64,000 bases of DNA, taken from assembly GCA_012519055.1 (NCBI GenBank), contig JAAYQU010000014.1:1-64000 (forward strand), given 5' to 3'. A model generated the notes under the pieces. It did no database searches, was not told the origin of the DNA, and worked only from the letters and a program-made list of their open reading frames with translations. The translations under genes were made by a program, and so were the position numbers. Numbering within the stretch: the first letter of the stretch is position 1; the number at the start of each line of letters is the position of its first letter. Origin of the DNA: Bacteroidales bacterium (GTDB lineage Bacteria; Bacteroidota; Bacteroidia; Bacteroidales; Salinivirgaceae). Shown piece after piece: positions 54,821 to 63,528 of this stretch.

Positions 54821-55312
54821 TTACAGATATTTTGACGAAATTTCGACACATATCATAGTTGACATAAAATCTAAACGAACAACCAATATTTGATTGCTTT
54901 TTTTTCTGATTATTTCACCTTGAAATCCACTAAAAGGGCCGGAATCTATTTCTATGTAATCACCTATTTGGAGGTCAATATCTTGGACTTTAACATTTTC
55001 AGAGTTTTCTGTTAAAATACGTAGATTTTCTATCTCTTTATCTTGAACATAAGCCGGCTGATTTTGAAACATTAAAAAACGAACTACTCCTGCCGTTTTT
55101 AATACTTCTAGATGGTCATCGTAATCAATCCTGACAAACACATAACAAGTGATTAAAGGAATATCAACTATCTTTTTCCTATCACTCCAATGACGGACGG
55201 TTTTAATTACAGGCAGATAAGTCTCTATCCCCTTTTCGGCAAGTAGAAGTGCCACTTTTTTTTCGTGACGTGAACGTGTTGATACTGCATACCAGCGTAA
55301 ACTACTGCTCAT
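54821..55312 (-). CDS. upxY: UpxY-family transcription antiterminator (NusG/RfaH paralogue)
   Basis: The NGN domain opens LRWYAVSTRSRHEKKVALLL and includes TYLPVIK and ITCYVFVRI. A KOW motif follows at about 112-132 (IGDYIEIDSGPFSGFQGEI). At 163 residues it is typical of UpxY, which lets RNA polymerase read through long capsule operons in Bacteroides. It overlaps the preceding SDR gene by 11 bp and stands at the head of the 27-kb locus. No UpxZ partner is present. Confidence 0.92.
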   Translation of the reverse strand: MSSSLRWYAVSTRSRHEKKVALLLAEKGIETYLPVIKTVRHWSDRKKIVDIPLITCYVFVRIDYDDHLEVLKTAGVVRFLMFQNQPAYVQDKEIENLRILTENSENVKVQDIDLQIGDYIEIDSGPFSGFQGEIIRKKSNQILVVRLDFMSTMICVEISSKYL

Positions 55313-56303
55313 TTCTGTTACTTGAGTTTAGCATGTTGTCAATTTCGATCTGTAAATCAGAGTATTGGAATCCGAGATCACGTACGATTTTTTTGCCGTC
55401 AAATCTGCTGTGTTCAAATCCCGATTTTACAATTTGTCGAGTCAATTTTGGAGATATATTAAATATCCAGGCAAAAATTTCGTTTAAAAGAGAAATCGTC
55501 CAAAGCATTTTTTTATTTATGAATCTTGGTTTTCGCTCTTTGTTCAATGATTTCTGCACCATTTCAAATAATTTCTGATAGCTTAAATTCTCAGAACAAA
55601 GTATATACCTCTGCGATTTTATGTCTGTATCTGATAAAATAATTGCGGCTCTGCACACATCGTTGACAGAGACGTAACCAGTGGTTCCATCAGTTATAAA
55701 GGGTAATCCAAATGCCATTTGTTGTAAAAGTGCTGATGAGCTTTTCCCCGAGTTGGCATTTCCCAAAATAATGGCGGGGTTTAGTATCACAGCATTCAAT
55801 CCCTCTTCAATTCCGCGCCATACTTCAAGTTCGGCTAAGTATTTAGATTTGCCGTAATGGCTCTGTTTCTCGTTTTTTTTAAGGAGATGATTTTCGTTGA
55901 CTATTTCTTCATTGATAGGGTCTCCTATGGCAGCAACGCTACTTAGGTAAACAAGCTTTGTTGAACTGTTCTTTTCTTTTAGAAGCGCATTGACGATATT
56001 TTTTGTTCCATTGACATTTGTGTTGTAAATCTGTTTTTTTGCGTGTGGATTGAAAGAGACATATGCAGCTGTATGATAAAAAATATCAACACCTTGTATA
56101 AGGTTATCAACACTCTCTTTGTTTAATATATCGCCAAAAACAAATTGCAGATTTTTGAGATTATCGGCACCTAAAAAGGTTGTGAGTTCTAATTTTGCTC
56201 TGTTTGAACGTATAAAGGCTTTTACTTTTACGTCCTTTTCAAGCAACACTTTTATTAGATGCGATCCTACAAGTCCATTCGCCCCGGTTACGGCAACATT
56301 CAT
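55302..56303 (-). CDS. NAD-dependent epimerase/dehydratase-family SDR
   Basis: From ATG 56303 (333 residues) it starts MNVAVTGANGLVGSHLIKV, with LSSVAAIGDP and YGKSKY giving the Ser and the Tyr-Lys pair. The pattern resembles dihydroflavonol-reductase-like SDRs rather than sugar epimerases; the substrate is unknown. The 3' end overlaps upxY by 11 bp, tying expression of the antiterminator to this gene. A -7 box at 56322-56329 lies just before it. Confidence 0.85.
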   Translation of the reverse strand: MNVAVTGANGLVGSHLIKVLLEKDVKVKAFIRSNRAKLELTTFLGADNLKNLQFVFGDILNKESVDNLIQGVDIFYHTAAYVSFNPHAKKQIYNTNVNGTKNIVNALLKEKNSSTKLVYLSSVAAIGDPINEEIVNENHLLKKNEKQSHYGKSKYLAELEVWRGIEEGLNAVILNPAIILGNANSGKSSSALLQQMAFGLPFITDGTTGYVSVNDVCRAAIILSDTDIKSQRYILCSENLSYQKLFEMVQKSLNKERKPRFINKKMLWTISLLNEIFAWIFNISPKLTRQIVKSGFEHSRFDGKKIVRDLGFQYSDLQIEIDNMLNSSNRNEQ

Positions 56304-56321
56304 AGCAAAAACTTTGGTATG

Positions 56322-56329
56322 CAAATTTA
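56322..56329 (-). promoter_or_regulatory. -7 promoter box of the SDR-upxY pair
   Basis: Minus strand TAAATTTG, exact TAnnTTTG match, 19 bp before the SDR start and overlapping the stop of the PNPOx-like gene. Confidence 0.6.
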
Positions 56330-56761
56330 GCAATTTTTCTGCCAAATTATCTTTTTCCCAAAGCCAAGCTTATTGTTGGTTAGTTTAAGATGTTGAGGGT
56401 CAAGTATCCATAGGTTTAAATCAGAAATGCGAGCGTATGGAAAGCGTTTTAAATATGTTGTTTTTGCGATCTCTTCGTTAGTTTTATCCACAGGAAAAGT
56501 AATTCCTGAGATTTGTAGCCCTTGAATTTTCATAACAATGCGAGTTTCTAGAACGATATTCGCTGCTACGTTTTGGTTCTTTAAGGCTTCTATACCATGT
56601 CGCGTGTCGTGGTCGGTTGTGTAAACAAAAACGTTCTTATCTTTTATCCAAGCGTAAAAGCACGATGCACACCATGGAATGTTTTTGTCTGATGTTGCTA
56701 TTGTAAGCACATGATGTCTGCCAATAAAATCAATAATATGCTTGTCAATTGCGTTTTCCAT
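56327..56761 (-). CDS. Pyridoxamine 5'-phosphate oxidase-like flavin-binding protein
   Basis: A 144-residue split-barrel protein: HVLTIATSDKNIPWCASCFYAW at the N-terminus and VYTTDHDTRHG with NVAANIVLET in the core. These match YhbP/PNPOx-like proteins that bind FMN or similar cofactors. No specific reaction can be assigned. It starts two bases after the HAD gene stop. Confidence 0.8.
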   Translation of the reverse strand: MENAIDKHIIDFIGRHHVLTIATSDKNIPWCASCFYAWIKDKNVFVYTTDHDTRHGIEALKNQNVAANIVLETRIVMKIQGLQISGITFPVDKTNEEIAKTTYLKRFPYARISDLNLWILDPQHLKLTNNKLGFGKKIIWQKNC

Positions 56762-56763
56762 GT

Positions 56764-57387
56764 TTAGTTTAACTTGTTAAGAACCAGTTCTGTAATTTTG
56801 TTTTTGTCGGTAAGTAAAATGGTTTGGATTCCCAACTTTTCAGCTGCTATTGTGTTTGGTTCAAGATCATCGATAAAGAGTATCTCTTGTGGCAAACATT
56901 TTAGCTGTTCTAAAACGTGTTGGTAAATTTCTTCCGAAGGTTTGCGACAACCTATTATATACGATAAAAATAGTCCATCGAATAGAGATACCAAGCTTTC
57001 GGCTAAATTTTGCTCGGCTATTTTTTGGTTGCTGTGGTTAAAGTGGATATTATTAGTATTACTTAGTAAGTATAGTGGGTATTTATTTTTTAGAGAATGT
57101 AGTAGGCTAATGGCTTGACTGTTAAAGTCTAACAGAAGTGCATTCCATGCATTGTCAATGGTTTTATCATCAACGTCGACATTCAAATTTTTTCTGATTG
57201 CACTGCGAAACTCATCATCGGTTATTGCTCCTGATTCGTAATTTAGATAAACATCTAACAGAAGTTTTGAATCTCTTAAAATCTCTTTTGGGTTACCTGT
57301 AATTTTTGAATAGGCTTCGAATGTTTTATCAAAATCGATATCCATTAAAACTCCGCCTAAATCGAATATGATGTACTTAATCTTCAT
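56764..57387 (-). CDS. HAD-superfamily phosphatase (YihX-like)
   Basis: From ATG 57387 (207 residues) motif I is YIIFDLGGVLMDID, motif II LLSNTNNIH, motif III near CRKPSEEIY, and motif IV LFIDDLEPN. The set is complete and belongs to the HAD-IA branch that includes YihX (sugar-phosphate phosphatase). The longer reading from 57495 would overlap the glycosyltransferase gene by 65 bp and was rejected. Confidence 0.88.
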   Translation of the reverse strand: MKIKYIIFDLGGVLMDIDFDKTFEAYSKITGNPKEILRDSKLLLDVYLNYESGAITDDEFRSAIRKNLNVDVDDKTIDNAWNALLLDFNSQAISLLHSLKNKYPLYLLSNTNNIHFNHSNQKIAEQNLAESLVSLFDGLFLSYIIGCRKPSEEIYQHVLEQLKCLPQEILFIDDLEPNTIAAEKLGIQTILLTDKNKITELVLNKLN

Positions 57388-57430
57388 TTGTCTACAATTT
57401 TTTCTATCTAATGTTTTATGTAATTTTTTG

Positions 57431-58483
57431 TTAAGATTTGGCTGTAAAAATAGTATCTGGTACTTGAATTTCTGATATATTAAAGGATTGAGCAAACGGC
57501 TCTAGTACTAAGTTAACATAATTTTTAATATCCTCGGGTTTATCTATGATATAAAAACCTTTTTTACTACTCAAATGCTTTGCCAAGTATTCTTGTTCCC
57601 ATTGATTTTTTGTCGGAAGCATTATAAGTGGTTTTGAAAGTACAACACAGTCCATTATTGTTGTATACCCTGCAAGCGCAACCACTATTTTTGAACATTT
57701 TACTACGCGATAAAAATCTTCGGTGTTGAGATGACCATAAATATCAATGTTTTCGTAAACGTCTGATTTTTCACGATTAGTGTAGCCTAATACTGCAAGT
57801 TTCCCGTCACATTTTGAAAGAATGTCAATAAACTTCTTTGCCAAACGGTTTCTGTAAGGCTGAGGACCCGATGTAATATAGACCATATCATACTCAAACT
57901 TAGTGTCGACACTTTTATGGCCTATTGACGTAAAACGGCTTAGTGGTCCGCAATAAAACGATTTTATTTTCAGATTTTTTGAATTGGAAAGTTTTCCTGC
58001 CAATATGCTGTTTGGAAAATCGGGAATAAGAGCGTAATCGAATTTGTTAACTATTCGCGTGTAAATTTTATTTATTAGCTTGCCCGTCAACCCTTTAACA
58101 GGGAGATTTGTTTGATGACTTAAATAACACGAGACACTATTACGTGAACGGAAAAAGGGTCTGTTATCGCTTATAATTACATCAACAGCGTTGGCTTTTG
58201 AGATTTTTTTTGCTATAAACAGTTCCCTTATAAAAACAAAGGAAATTTTAGGTAACTGTAATATAAGCGACTGAATAGGAGTTAGGTGGGGGTAATACCT
58301 TATATTATATCCAACAACTTTAATTTTCTTAAACGAATACCCTTCAAGTAAAAAAAACTGCTTTTGGGGTAATGCAAATATTATTTCATAATTCCTTTTC
58401 TGCAATTCTTCGGCAAGGGCAATCACTCTTGTTGTGTGTCCCATGCCCCAATCTAAAGGCGCAAATAAAACTTTGGTAGACAA
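57431..58483 (-). CDS. MurG-like (GT28-type) glycosyltransferase
   Basis: It opens KVLFAPLDWGMGHTTRVIALA, the GT-B N-terminus seen in glycosyltransferase-28-like proteins. The C-terminal half has VYITSGPQPYRNRL and VVALAGYTTIMDCVVLSKPLI. The DNRPFFRSR segment is typical of a Bacteroidota subfamily. Donor and acceptor unknown. It starts eight bases after the lipoprotein gene. Confidence 0.8.
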   Translation of the reverse strand: MSTKVLFAPLDWGMGHTTRVIALAEELQKRNYEIIFALPQKQFFLLEGYSFKKIKVVGYNIRYYPHLTPIQSLILQLPKISFVFIRELFIAKKISKANAVDVIISDNRPFFRSRNSVSCYLSHQTNLPVKGLTGKLINKIYTRIVNKFDYALIPDFPNSILAGKLSNSKNLKIKSFYCGPLSRFTSIGHKSVDTKFEYDMVYITSGPQPYRNRLAKKFIDILSKCDGKLAVLGYTNREKSDVYENIDIYGHLNTEDFYRVVKCSKIVVALAGYTTIMDCVVLSKPLIMLPTKNQWEQEYLAKHLSSKKGFYIIDKPEDIKNYVNLVLEPFAQSFNISEIQVPDTIFTAKS

Positions 58484-58490
58484 ATGCTTG

Positions 58491-60239
58491 TTATTTTAAG
58501 TTCCAAGTTATCTCTGTGTCCCAATTTGCTCGTATAGTAATATCTTTACCATACGTCAGAACCAATTCGGGCAATAACTTTTTATAATAGTCTCCTGTAT
58601 CCCATTTTTTATTTCCATTTGAATCAACAAAAAGCCTTAGAGTGTATTTTCCGGGTTTCAAGTCGCTTATTGTTAATGTTTGAGATATTGGATAAAAACT
58701 TTGCCATACAACATTTTTTGAGTTGTCGTAAAGCTCTATTACAGAGTTGTTTTCAATCTCTCCGATAATGTTTACTGCTAAAATTCCATATTCCGACTCG
58801 TCGGGAACTCTAAATTTTAAGCTTTTTGGATGTAAGTACTGTTCGTAAATATCTGAAATGGCTAATGTGTCGAAAACCATCTCATAATTGTTGTCTTGAA
58901 CAAACTGGTAATCAACAATTAATAGGCTTTTTGTTGTGTCCAATTTAGCGTTGAAGCTAACAGCCTTTTTCACTGTGTCTTCCAAAGTTAAGAGCTTGAT
59001 TTTTTCATAGTCAATTGAATCAATTGGATGATTAAAGTTTAAAACAAGTTTTTTGTTTTTGTCTAAAACGTTGCTAACAACATTTGATGTGAACGTAACA
59101 ATGGTATCATCATCAAACATCTTGTTTTTTTCCACTACAAGTGTTACAGTATCCTTTTGCGTTGTCAGATTTTCTAAGGAATCGAGGATACCGTATTCTA
59201 TGACAGCCTTTAATGTATCAGATAGTGTCATTTCAAAACTTGGAACAGCAAACAACAGTGAGTCAGCACGTTGTGAATAAATCTGAACAAAACTAGTGTC
59301 GTCAAAAGTTCTAAGCGTTGTTTCGCAGTATGGCTCACGGTTTAGCACAATGTTAGCGAGATTTCGCCTTGGGCGTGATGAGGTTTTTACGAACTGTTTT
59401 TGATAATCAGGCTCGAACAGATTTAAACGTATCTTCTCAACAGTTGAAGCAACAATACTTTTGTGAATTACTGTATCAGCAAATATTGTGTCGCCACTCT
59501 CTGTAGATATCTCTTTTATTACTTTTAATGTATCGTATGAAATATCGGTATAGGTTTTGGGCTTTAAAGTTTTGTCAATGAATGCAACTTTTTCGTTTGG
59601 CAATTTATAAAGCATGTCGTTTGCAATATCTGAAAGTGCAAATATTTTATACTCACCCTTTTTTATATTATTAATTGTAAATTCTCCTGCTTTATTCGTA
59701 ATCGAATAGTATAGCGGTTTTTCTTTGGCCACAACTGAGTCGTAAATATTGTCATATAAGCCAACTTGAACATTTTCGACTGGCAAACCTGTCGCTGCAT
59801 TTTTAACTACTCCAGAGATAAAAATAGTGTCGATTTCGCCTCCTGTTGAAAACACGTACTGAAAATTATCCTTAATGTTTCCCTCAGTATAATCGCGGAT
59901 TGCATCGCGAAAATTGATATTGTATGTGGTGTTTGGGCGAAGGGTGTCGTTCAGTTCCACTATAACAGTTTTACCTTTCAGTCTTACTTCGGGCTTTTTG
60001 TTGAGAGGTGGCGATATCGTAACTTTTTGTGAAGCATCTCTTAAACTCAGGAATTCGTTAAAAGTTATAGATATTTTTTTCGAATCAAAGTGTAAAGAAT
60101 TAAACTTAGGACTCGCTTTTTTTACTTCGGGTGCGTAGGTATCCTTGGGTCCACCCGTAGGAGCCATCTCTTTTGCACAACCCGTTAAAATTAAGGCTGC
60201 TACAAACAATACTATTTCAATTTTTTTGTAAAAAGTCAT
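58491..60239 (-). CDS. Ig-like domain lipoprotein of Bacteroidota
   Basis: From ATG 60239 (582 residues) a lipoprotein signal ends in LTGCAKEMAPTGGPKD, a strongly conserved start of this family. A Big_5-like Ig domain (about 25-130, PKFNSLHFDSKKISITFNEF), a carboxypeptidase-like regulatory domain (about 140-220, ISGVVKNAATGLPVENVQV) and further beta-rich repeats follow. The function is unknown; the family is widespread and usually single-copy, which suggests an envelope role. Confidence 0.85.
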   Translation of the reverse strand: MTFYKKIEIVLFVAALILTGCAKEMAPTGGPKDTYAPEVKKASPKFNSLHFDSKKISITFNEFLSLRDASQKVTISPPLNKKPEVRLKGKTVIVELNDTLRPNTTYNINFRDAIRDYTEGNIKDNFQYVFSTGGEIDTIFISGVVKNAATGLPVENVQVGLYDNIYDSVVAKEKPLYYSITNKAGEFTINNIKKGEYKIFALSDIANDMLYKLPNEKVAFIDKTLKPKTYTDISYDTLKVIKEISTESGDTIFADTVIHKSIVASTVEKIRLNLFEPDYQKQFVKTSSRPRRNLANIVLNREPYCETTLRTFDDTSFVQIYSQRADSLLFAVPSFEMTLSDTLKAVIEYGILDSLENLTTQKDTVTLVVEKNKMFDDDTIVTFTSNVVSNVLDKNKKLVLNFNHPIDSIDYEKIKLLTLEDTVKKAVSFNAKLDTTKSLLIVDYQFVQDNNYEMVFDTLAISDIYEQYLHPKSLKFRVPDESEYGILAVNIIGEIENNSVIELYDNSKNVVWQSFYPISQTLTISDLKPGKYTLRLFVDSNGNKKWDTGDYYKKLLPELVLTYGKDITIRANWDTEITWNLK

Positions 60240-60292
60240 TAAAAAGAGATATCGGGTTACTTGTATTGACTTCAAAAGCAGAGAACTTAAAG

Positions 60293-60775
60293 TTAATTAC
60301 TATTTTGTTCGTTAACTACTATAGGGTCGCATTTGAAAGATTGTCTCGAATTGGTTATTTGTAAAATTTTCCAACCTTTATTGGTCCTGTATAGTTGATA
60401 CGCGTTTATTCCGCAATATGAAATCTTTTTACCGTCATGACATACATATTTACACCATGCTGTAGCTATAATGTTATTTGTTTCAATTGTACATCCTGCC
60501 TGCTCTCTATGATATGTTTTTCCCTTTGCTAAAGAATTAATAAACATTTCCATAGTTTCTGCTGCCACAATATTTTTTCTGCCGTCATGAAAAACGGTCA
60601 GTAGTCCTAAGTTAGGATCGGTTATTTTTTTCAATAAAACGGTATCCTTGTTGTTCAATCCTTCTATAAACGCATCAATAGTTTGTTGTATGCCGTCGTG
60701 TGTTGGCGGATTTTGACCGTTTAGACCAGCGAACGAAACAAGTATTATAACAAAAGTTGCAAATTTTTTTAACAT
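60293..60775 (-). CDS. Exported NTF2-like (SnoaL/DUF4440) protein
   Basis: A signal peptide (MLKKFATFVIILVSFAGLNG) leads to an NTF2-like cone fold suggested by IQQTIDAFIEGLNNKDTVLL, MEMFINSLAKG and YQLYRTNKGWKILQITNSR. Such proteins may bind small ligands or act as simple enzymes; no active site can be named. It follows the Rrf2 gene by 12 bp. Confidence 0.75.
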   Translation of the reverse strand: MLKKFATFVIILVSFAGLNGQNPPTHDGIQQTIDAFIEGLNNKDTVLLKKITDPNLGLLTVFHDGRKNIVAAETMEMFINSLAKGKTYHREQAGCTIETNNIIATAWCKYVCHDGKKISYCGINAYQLYRTNKGWKILQITNSRQSFKCDPIVVNEQNSN

Positions 60776-60787
60776 ATGTATATTGTT

Positions 60788-61228
60788 TTATATTCTGATA
60801 TTTCCTCCCGAATTGCTTATTTCAACGGCCAAAAGGCCAATTGTTTTTTTTTCAAACAGATTTTTGAGTTCTTTTCTTACTGGCGAAAAGTCATTGTGAA
60901 TAGGGCAGTGAGCGTGTTCAAGAGTCTCATCACATCTGTTTAATCCTATTATACAGGTCTCAAAAAAATTGGAACCATCAATTATTGTCACAATATCCAT
61001 TAAGGATATTTCTGAAGCAGGCTTTGCAAGCATAAATCCTCCGTTTGGTCCCTTGTTTGATAAAAGTAGCTTGTGTCTGGTAATTTGCTGTAAAATCTTA
61101 CTTAAAAATGGTTGTGGAATATCAAGATCAGATGCAATTTGCTTAATCCCAATCATAGAGTTTTTATCTTCGTTTAAAGCAAGATAAATCATGGCTCGGA
61201 TAGCGTATTTGCATGTGTTTGATATCAT
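60788..61228 (-). CDS. Rrf2-family iron-sulfur transcription regulator
   Basis: A winged-helix N-terminus (ISNTCKYAIRAMIYLAL ... IPQPFLSKILQQITRHKLL) and three cysteines in the effector loop (C92, C99, C108, ending CPIHN) mark an IscR/NsrR-type Rrf2 protein able to hold a cluster. It probably senses NO, redox state or iron-sulfur supply. It starts three bases after the rpiB stop and so is co-transcribed with it. Confidence 0.9.
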   Translation of the reverse strand: MISNTCKYAIRAMIYLALNEDKNSMIGIKQIASDLDIPQPFLSKILQQITRHKLLLSNKGPNGGFMLAKPASEISLMDIVTIIDGSNFFETCIIGLNRCDETLEHAHCPIHNDFSPVRKELKNLFEKKTIGLLAVEISNSGGNIRI

Positions 61229-61231
61229 CGG

Positions 61232-61666
61232 CTACTTTATATTAATTTTATCAATTCTGTTTTGATGCCTGCCACCTTCAAAACTCGATGTTAGAAAAGC
61301 TGTTACAATTTTTTCAGCGTCTGTAAGTGATAAAAATCGTCCTGAAAGTACACAAACATTAGCGTTATTGTGTTGGCGTGAAAGAGTTGCCATTGTTTGA
61401 TTCCAACACAGTGCTGCCCTAACGTTGCTGTGGCGGTTTAATGCAATGCTTATTCCAATACCACTACCACAAACGGCAATGCCAAAGGTTTGTTCATTTA
61501 TATTTTTGGCTAATTTGTGCGCATAATCGGGATAATCGACAGATTGTTCTGAATCGGCACCATGATCAACAATCGAATAGCCCTCTTTTTGTAGGAAACT
61601 AATCACATGTCGCTTTAGAAGATATCCTGCATGATCTGATGCTAAGTGTATAGTTGTAAGTTTCAT
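61232..61666 (-). CDS. rpiB: Ribose-5-phosphate isomerase B
   Basis: RpiB interconverts ribose 5-phosphate and ribulose 5-phosphate. The active-site elements ASDHAGYLLK (D11, H12), YPDYA and the catalytic Cys66 in AVCGSGIGIS are present, and the length (144 residues) is normal. It is the first gene of a tightly packed row that continues through the Rrf2 regulator. The promoter box is at 61712-61719. Confidence 0.95.
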   Translation of the reverse strand: MKLTTIHLASDHAGYLLKRHVISFLQKEGYSIVDHGADSEQSVDYPDYAHKLAKNINEQTFGIAVCGSGIGISIALNRHSNVRAALCWNQTMATLSRQHNNANVCVLSGRFLSLTDAEKIVTAFLTSSFEGGRHQNRIDKINIK

Positions 61667-61711
61667 ATCGTGGCAATTTTAATGTGCTGTTGTGGCATTT
61701 TAAATCAATAG

Positions 61712-61719
61712 CAAATATA
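61712..61719 (-). promoter_or_regulatory. -7 promoter box of the rpiB gene row
   Basis: Minus strand TATATTTG, exact TAnnTTTG match, 46 bp before the rpiB ATG. Confidence 0.65.
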
Positions 61720-62036
61720 CTCTAATTGAGCCTAATAATAAAATGATTATATGTCTATAATTTTTTGTTTAAGGTAATGTGAGACTCACATATTTTATAG
61801 TCATCTATTTGTGTGCCAAGTTTAATGAATTATGTAAAATATTTTTTTAATAATCACATTGTAAATACGATTATTATTCATCACTCTTTGTAAATCATGA
61901 ACAAAAAGTTGTAATAGTTGTTGTTTTTTAGTATTATTAAGTAGTTATAAAAAAATATTTTCAAAAAAATATAGTAACTTTACACAAATTATAACCTATA
62001 ATTTATACCGTTGTTTAAACGATTGTAACGATAAAG
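61720..62036. other. AT-rich divergent intergenic space
   Basis: No gene is seen. A -7-like box TAACTTTA (61975-61982, 7 of 8 to TAnnTTTG) lies 54 bp before the rpoN ATG and may be its promoter. Confidence 0.45.
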
Positions 62037-63518
62037 ATGTTAAAACAGAAATTACAACAGAAAATTTTACAAAAACTTTCTCCGCAGCAAATTCAACTTA
62101 TCAAGCTGCTGGAAATCCCTACGTTACAGTTTGAACAGCGAGTAAAAAAAGAGATAGAAGAAAATCCCGCTCTAGAAGAAGCTGAAAACAACGGCAGTGA
62201 CGATTTACAATATGAAAAAGAAGAAATCGACCACAACGACAGCTCCGATGCTGAAGACGATTACAACAGTGAAGACGAATTCAGTCTTGAAGATTACCTG
62301 CCTGATGATGATGACATTCCAGAATATCGTTTAACCGCAAACAACTATTCAAGAGACGACGAACAACGCGAAATCCCCTATTCAGGCGGAATAACATTTC
62401 ATGAAAACCTTATAACCCAACTGCGACTAAAAAGAAATCTATCGCACGAAAGGCGTGAGTTAGCCGAGTATTTAATTGGCAACATTGACGAAGATGGATA
62501 TCTACGACGTAAATTGTCGTCTATAGTAGATGATTTAGTCTTTACAATGAATATCCGTACGACTGAAGATGAATTGTATCAAGCACTTAAGGCAGTACAT
62601 GAATTAGACCCTGCTGGTGTTGGAGCGCGCGATTTGCAAGAGTGCCTTTTACTTCAAATAGAACGACAAGACACATCAAAACCAGAGGTTGCCATTGCCG
62701 ATAAAATATTAAGAAATTATTTTAACGAATTTACTCGCAAACATTACGATAAAATAATGAGTCGGTTGTCAATTGATGAAGATACACTTAAAGACTCAAT
62801 TGATGAAATATTGCGATTAAATCCTAAGCCCGGCACTTCGTTTACGGATCCCACAATACGTGACACTTCGACAATAATCCCAGATTTTATTTTAGAGACA
62901 GAAGATGGAGAATTAACAGTTTCAATGAATTCGAGGAATGTTCCTGACTTACGAATTAGTCGCACTTACATTGATATGCTGGAGGAGTATTCAAACAGTA
63001 AAAACAAAACCCGCTCAGATAGAGAGACAATAGCATTTGTAAAGCAAAAATTAGATTCGGCACGTTGGTTTATTGATGCTATCAAGCAACGACAAGACAC
63101 TCTGCTACTTACAATGGAAGCAATATTGGGATATCAGAGGGAATATTTCCTGACCGGAGATGAGAAAAAACTTAGACCCATGATATTAAAAGATATAGCC
63201 GACATTACAGGGCTAGATATTTCAACGATATCGAGGGTTGCAAATTCGAAATATATACAAACAGAGTATGGAATTCTCTCTCTCAAATCGTTTTTCTCAG
63301 AATCAATGACAACCGATTCTGGCAAAGAGGTCTCAACGCGTGAAATAAAACAGTATCTGCAAGAGTGTATCGATAATGAGAATAAACGTAAACCGTTAAC
63401 AGATGAAAAACTCACACAATTGTTATGTGATAAGGGTTATAATATTGCGCGCCGAACAGTTGCGAAATATCGCGAGCAATTAAACATTCCGGTTGCACGT
63501 TTGCGAAAAGAAATTTAA
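62037..63518 (+). CDS. rpoN: RNA polymerase sigma-54 factor
   Basis: Region I is the Gln/Leu-rich start (LKQKLQQKILQKLSPQQIQ). Region II is long and acidic (about 45-105). The core-binding and DNA-binding domains follow with LDISTISRVANSKY as the helix-turn-helix, and the RpoN box ARRTVAKYRE is at 471-480. All parts are intact (493 residues). Sigma-54 needs enhancer-binding activators, none of which lies in the window. The gene for a membrane protein follows after 10 bp. Confidence 0.96.
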   Translation: MLKQKLQQKILQKLSPQQIQLIKLLEIPTLQFEQRVKKEIEENPALEEAENNGSDDLQYEKEEIDHNDSSDAEDDYNSEDEFSLEDYLPDDDDIPEYRLTANNYSRDDEQREIPYSGGITFHENLITQLRLKRNLSHERRELAEYLIGNIDEDGYLRRKLSSIVDDLVFTMNIRTTEDELYQALKAVHELDPAGVGARDLQECLLLQIERQDTSKPEVAIADKILRNYFNEFTRKHYDKIMSRLSIDEDTLKDSIDEILRLNPKPGTSFTDPTIRDTSTIIPDFILETEDGELTVSMNSRNVPDLRISRTYIDMLEEYSNSKNKTRSDRETIAFVKQKLDSARWFIDAIKQRQDTLLLTMEAILGYQREYFLTGDEKKLRPMILKDIADITGLDISTISRVANSKYIQTEYGILSLKSFFSESMTTDSGKEVSTREIKQYLQECIDNENKRKPLTDEKLTQLLCDKGYNIARRTVAKYREQLNIPVARLRKEI

Positions 63519-63528
63519 AAATTACAGT

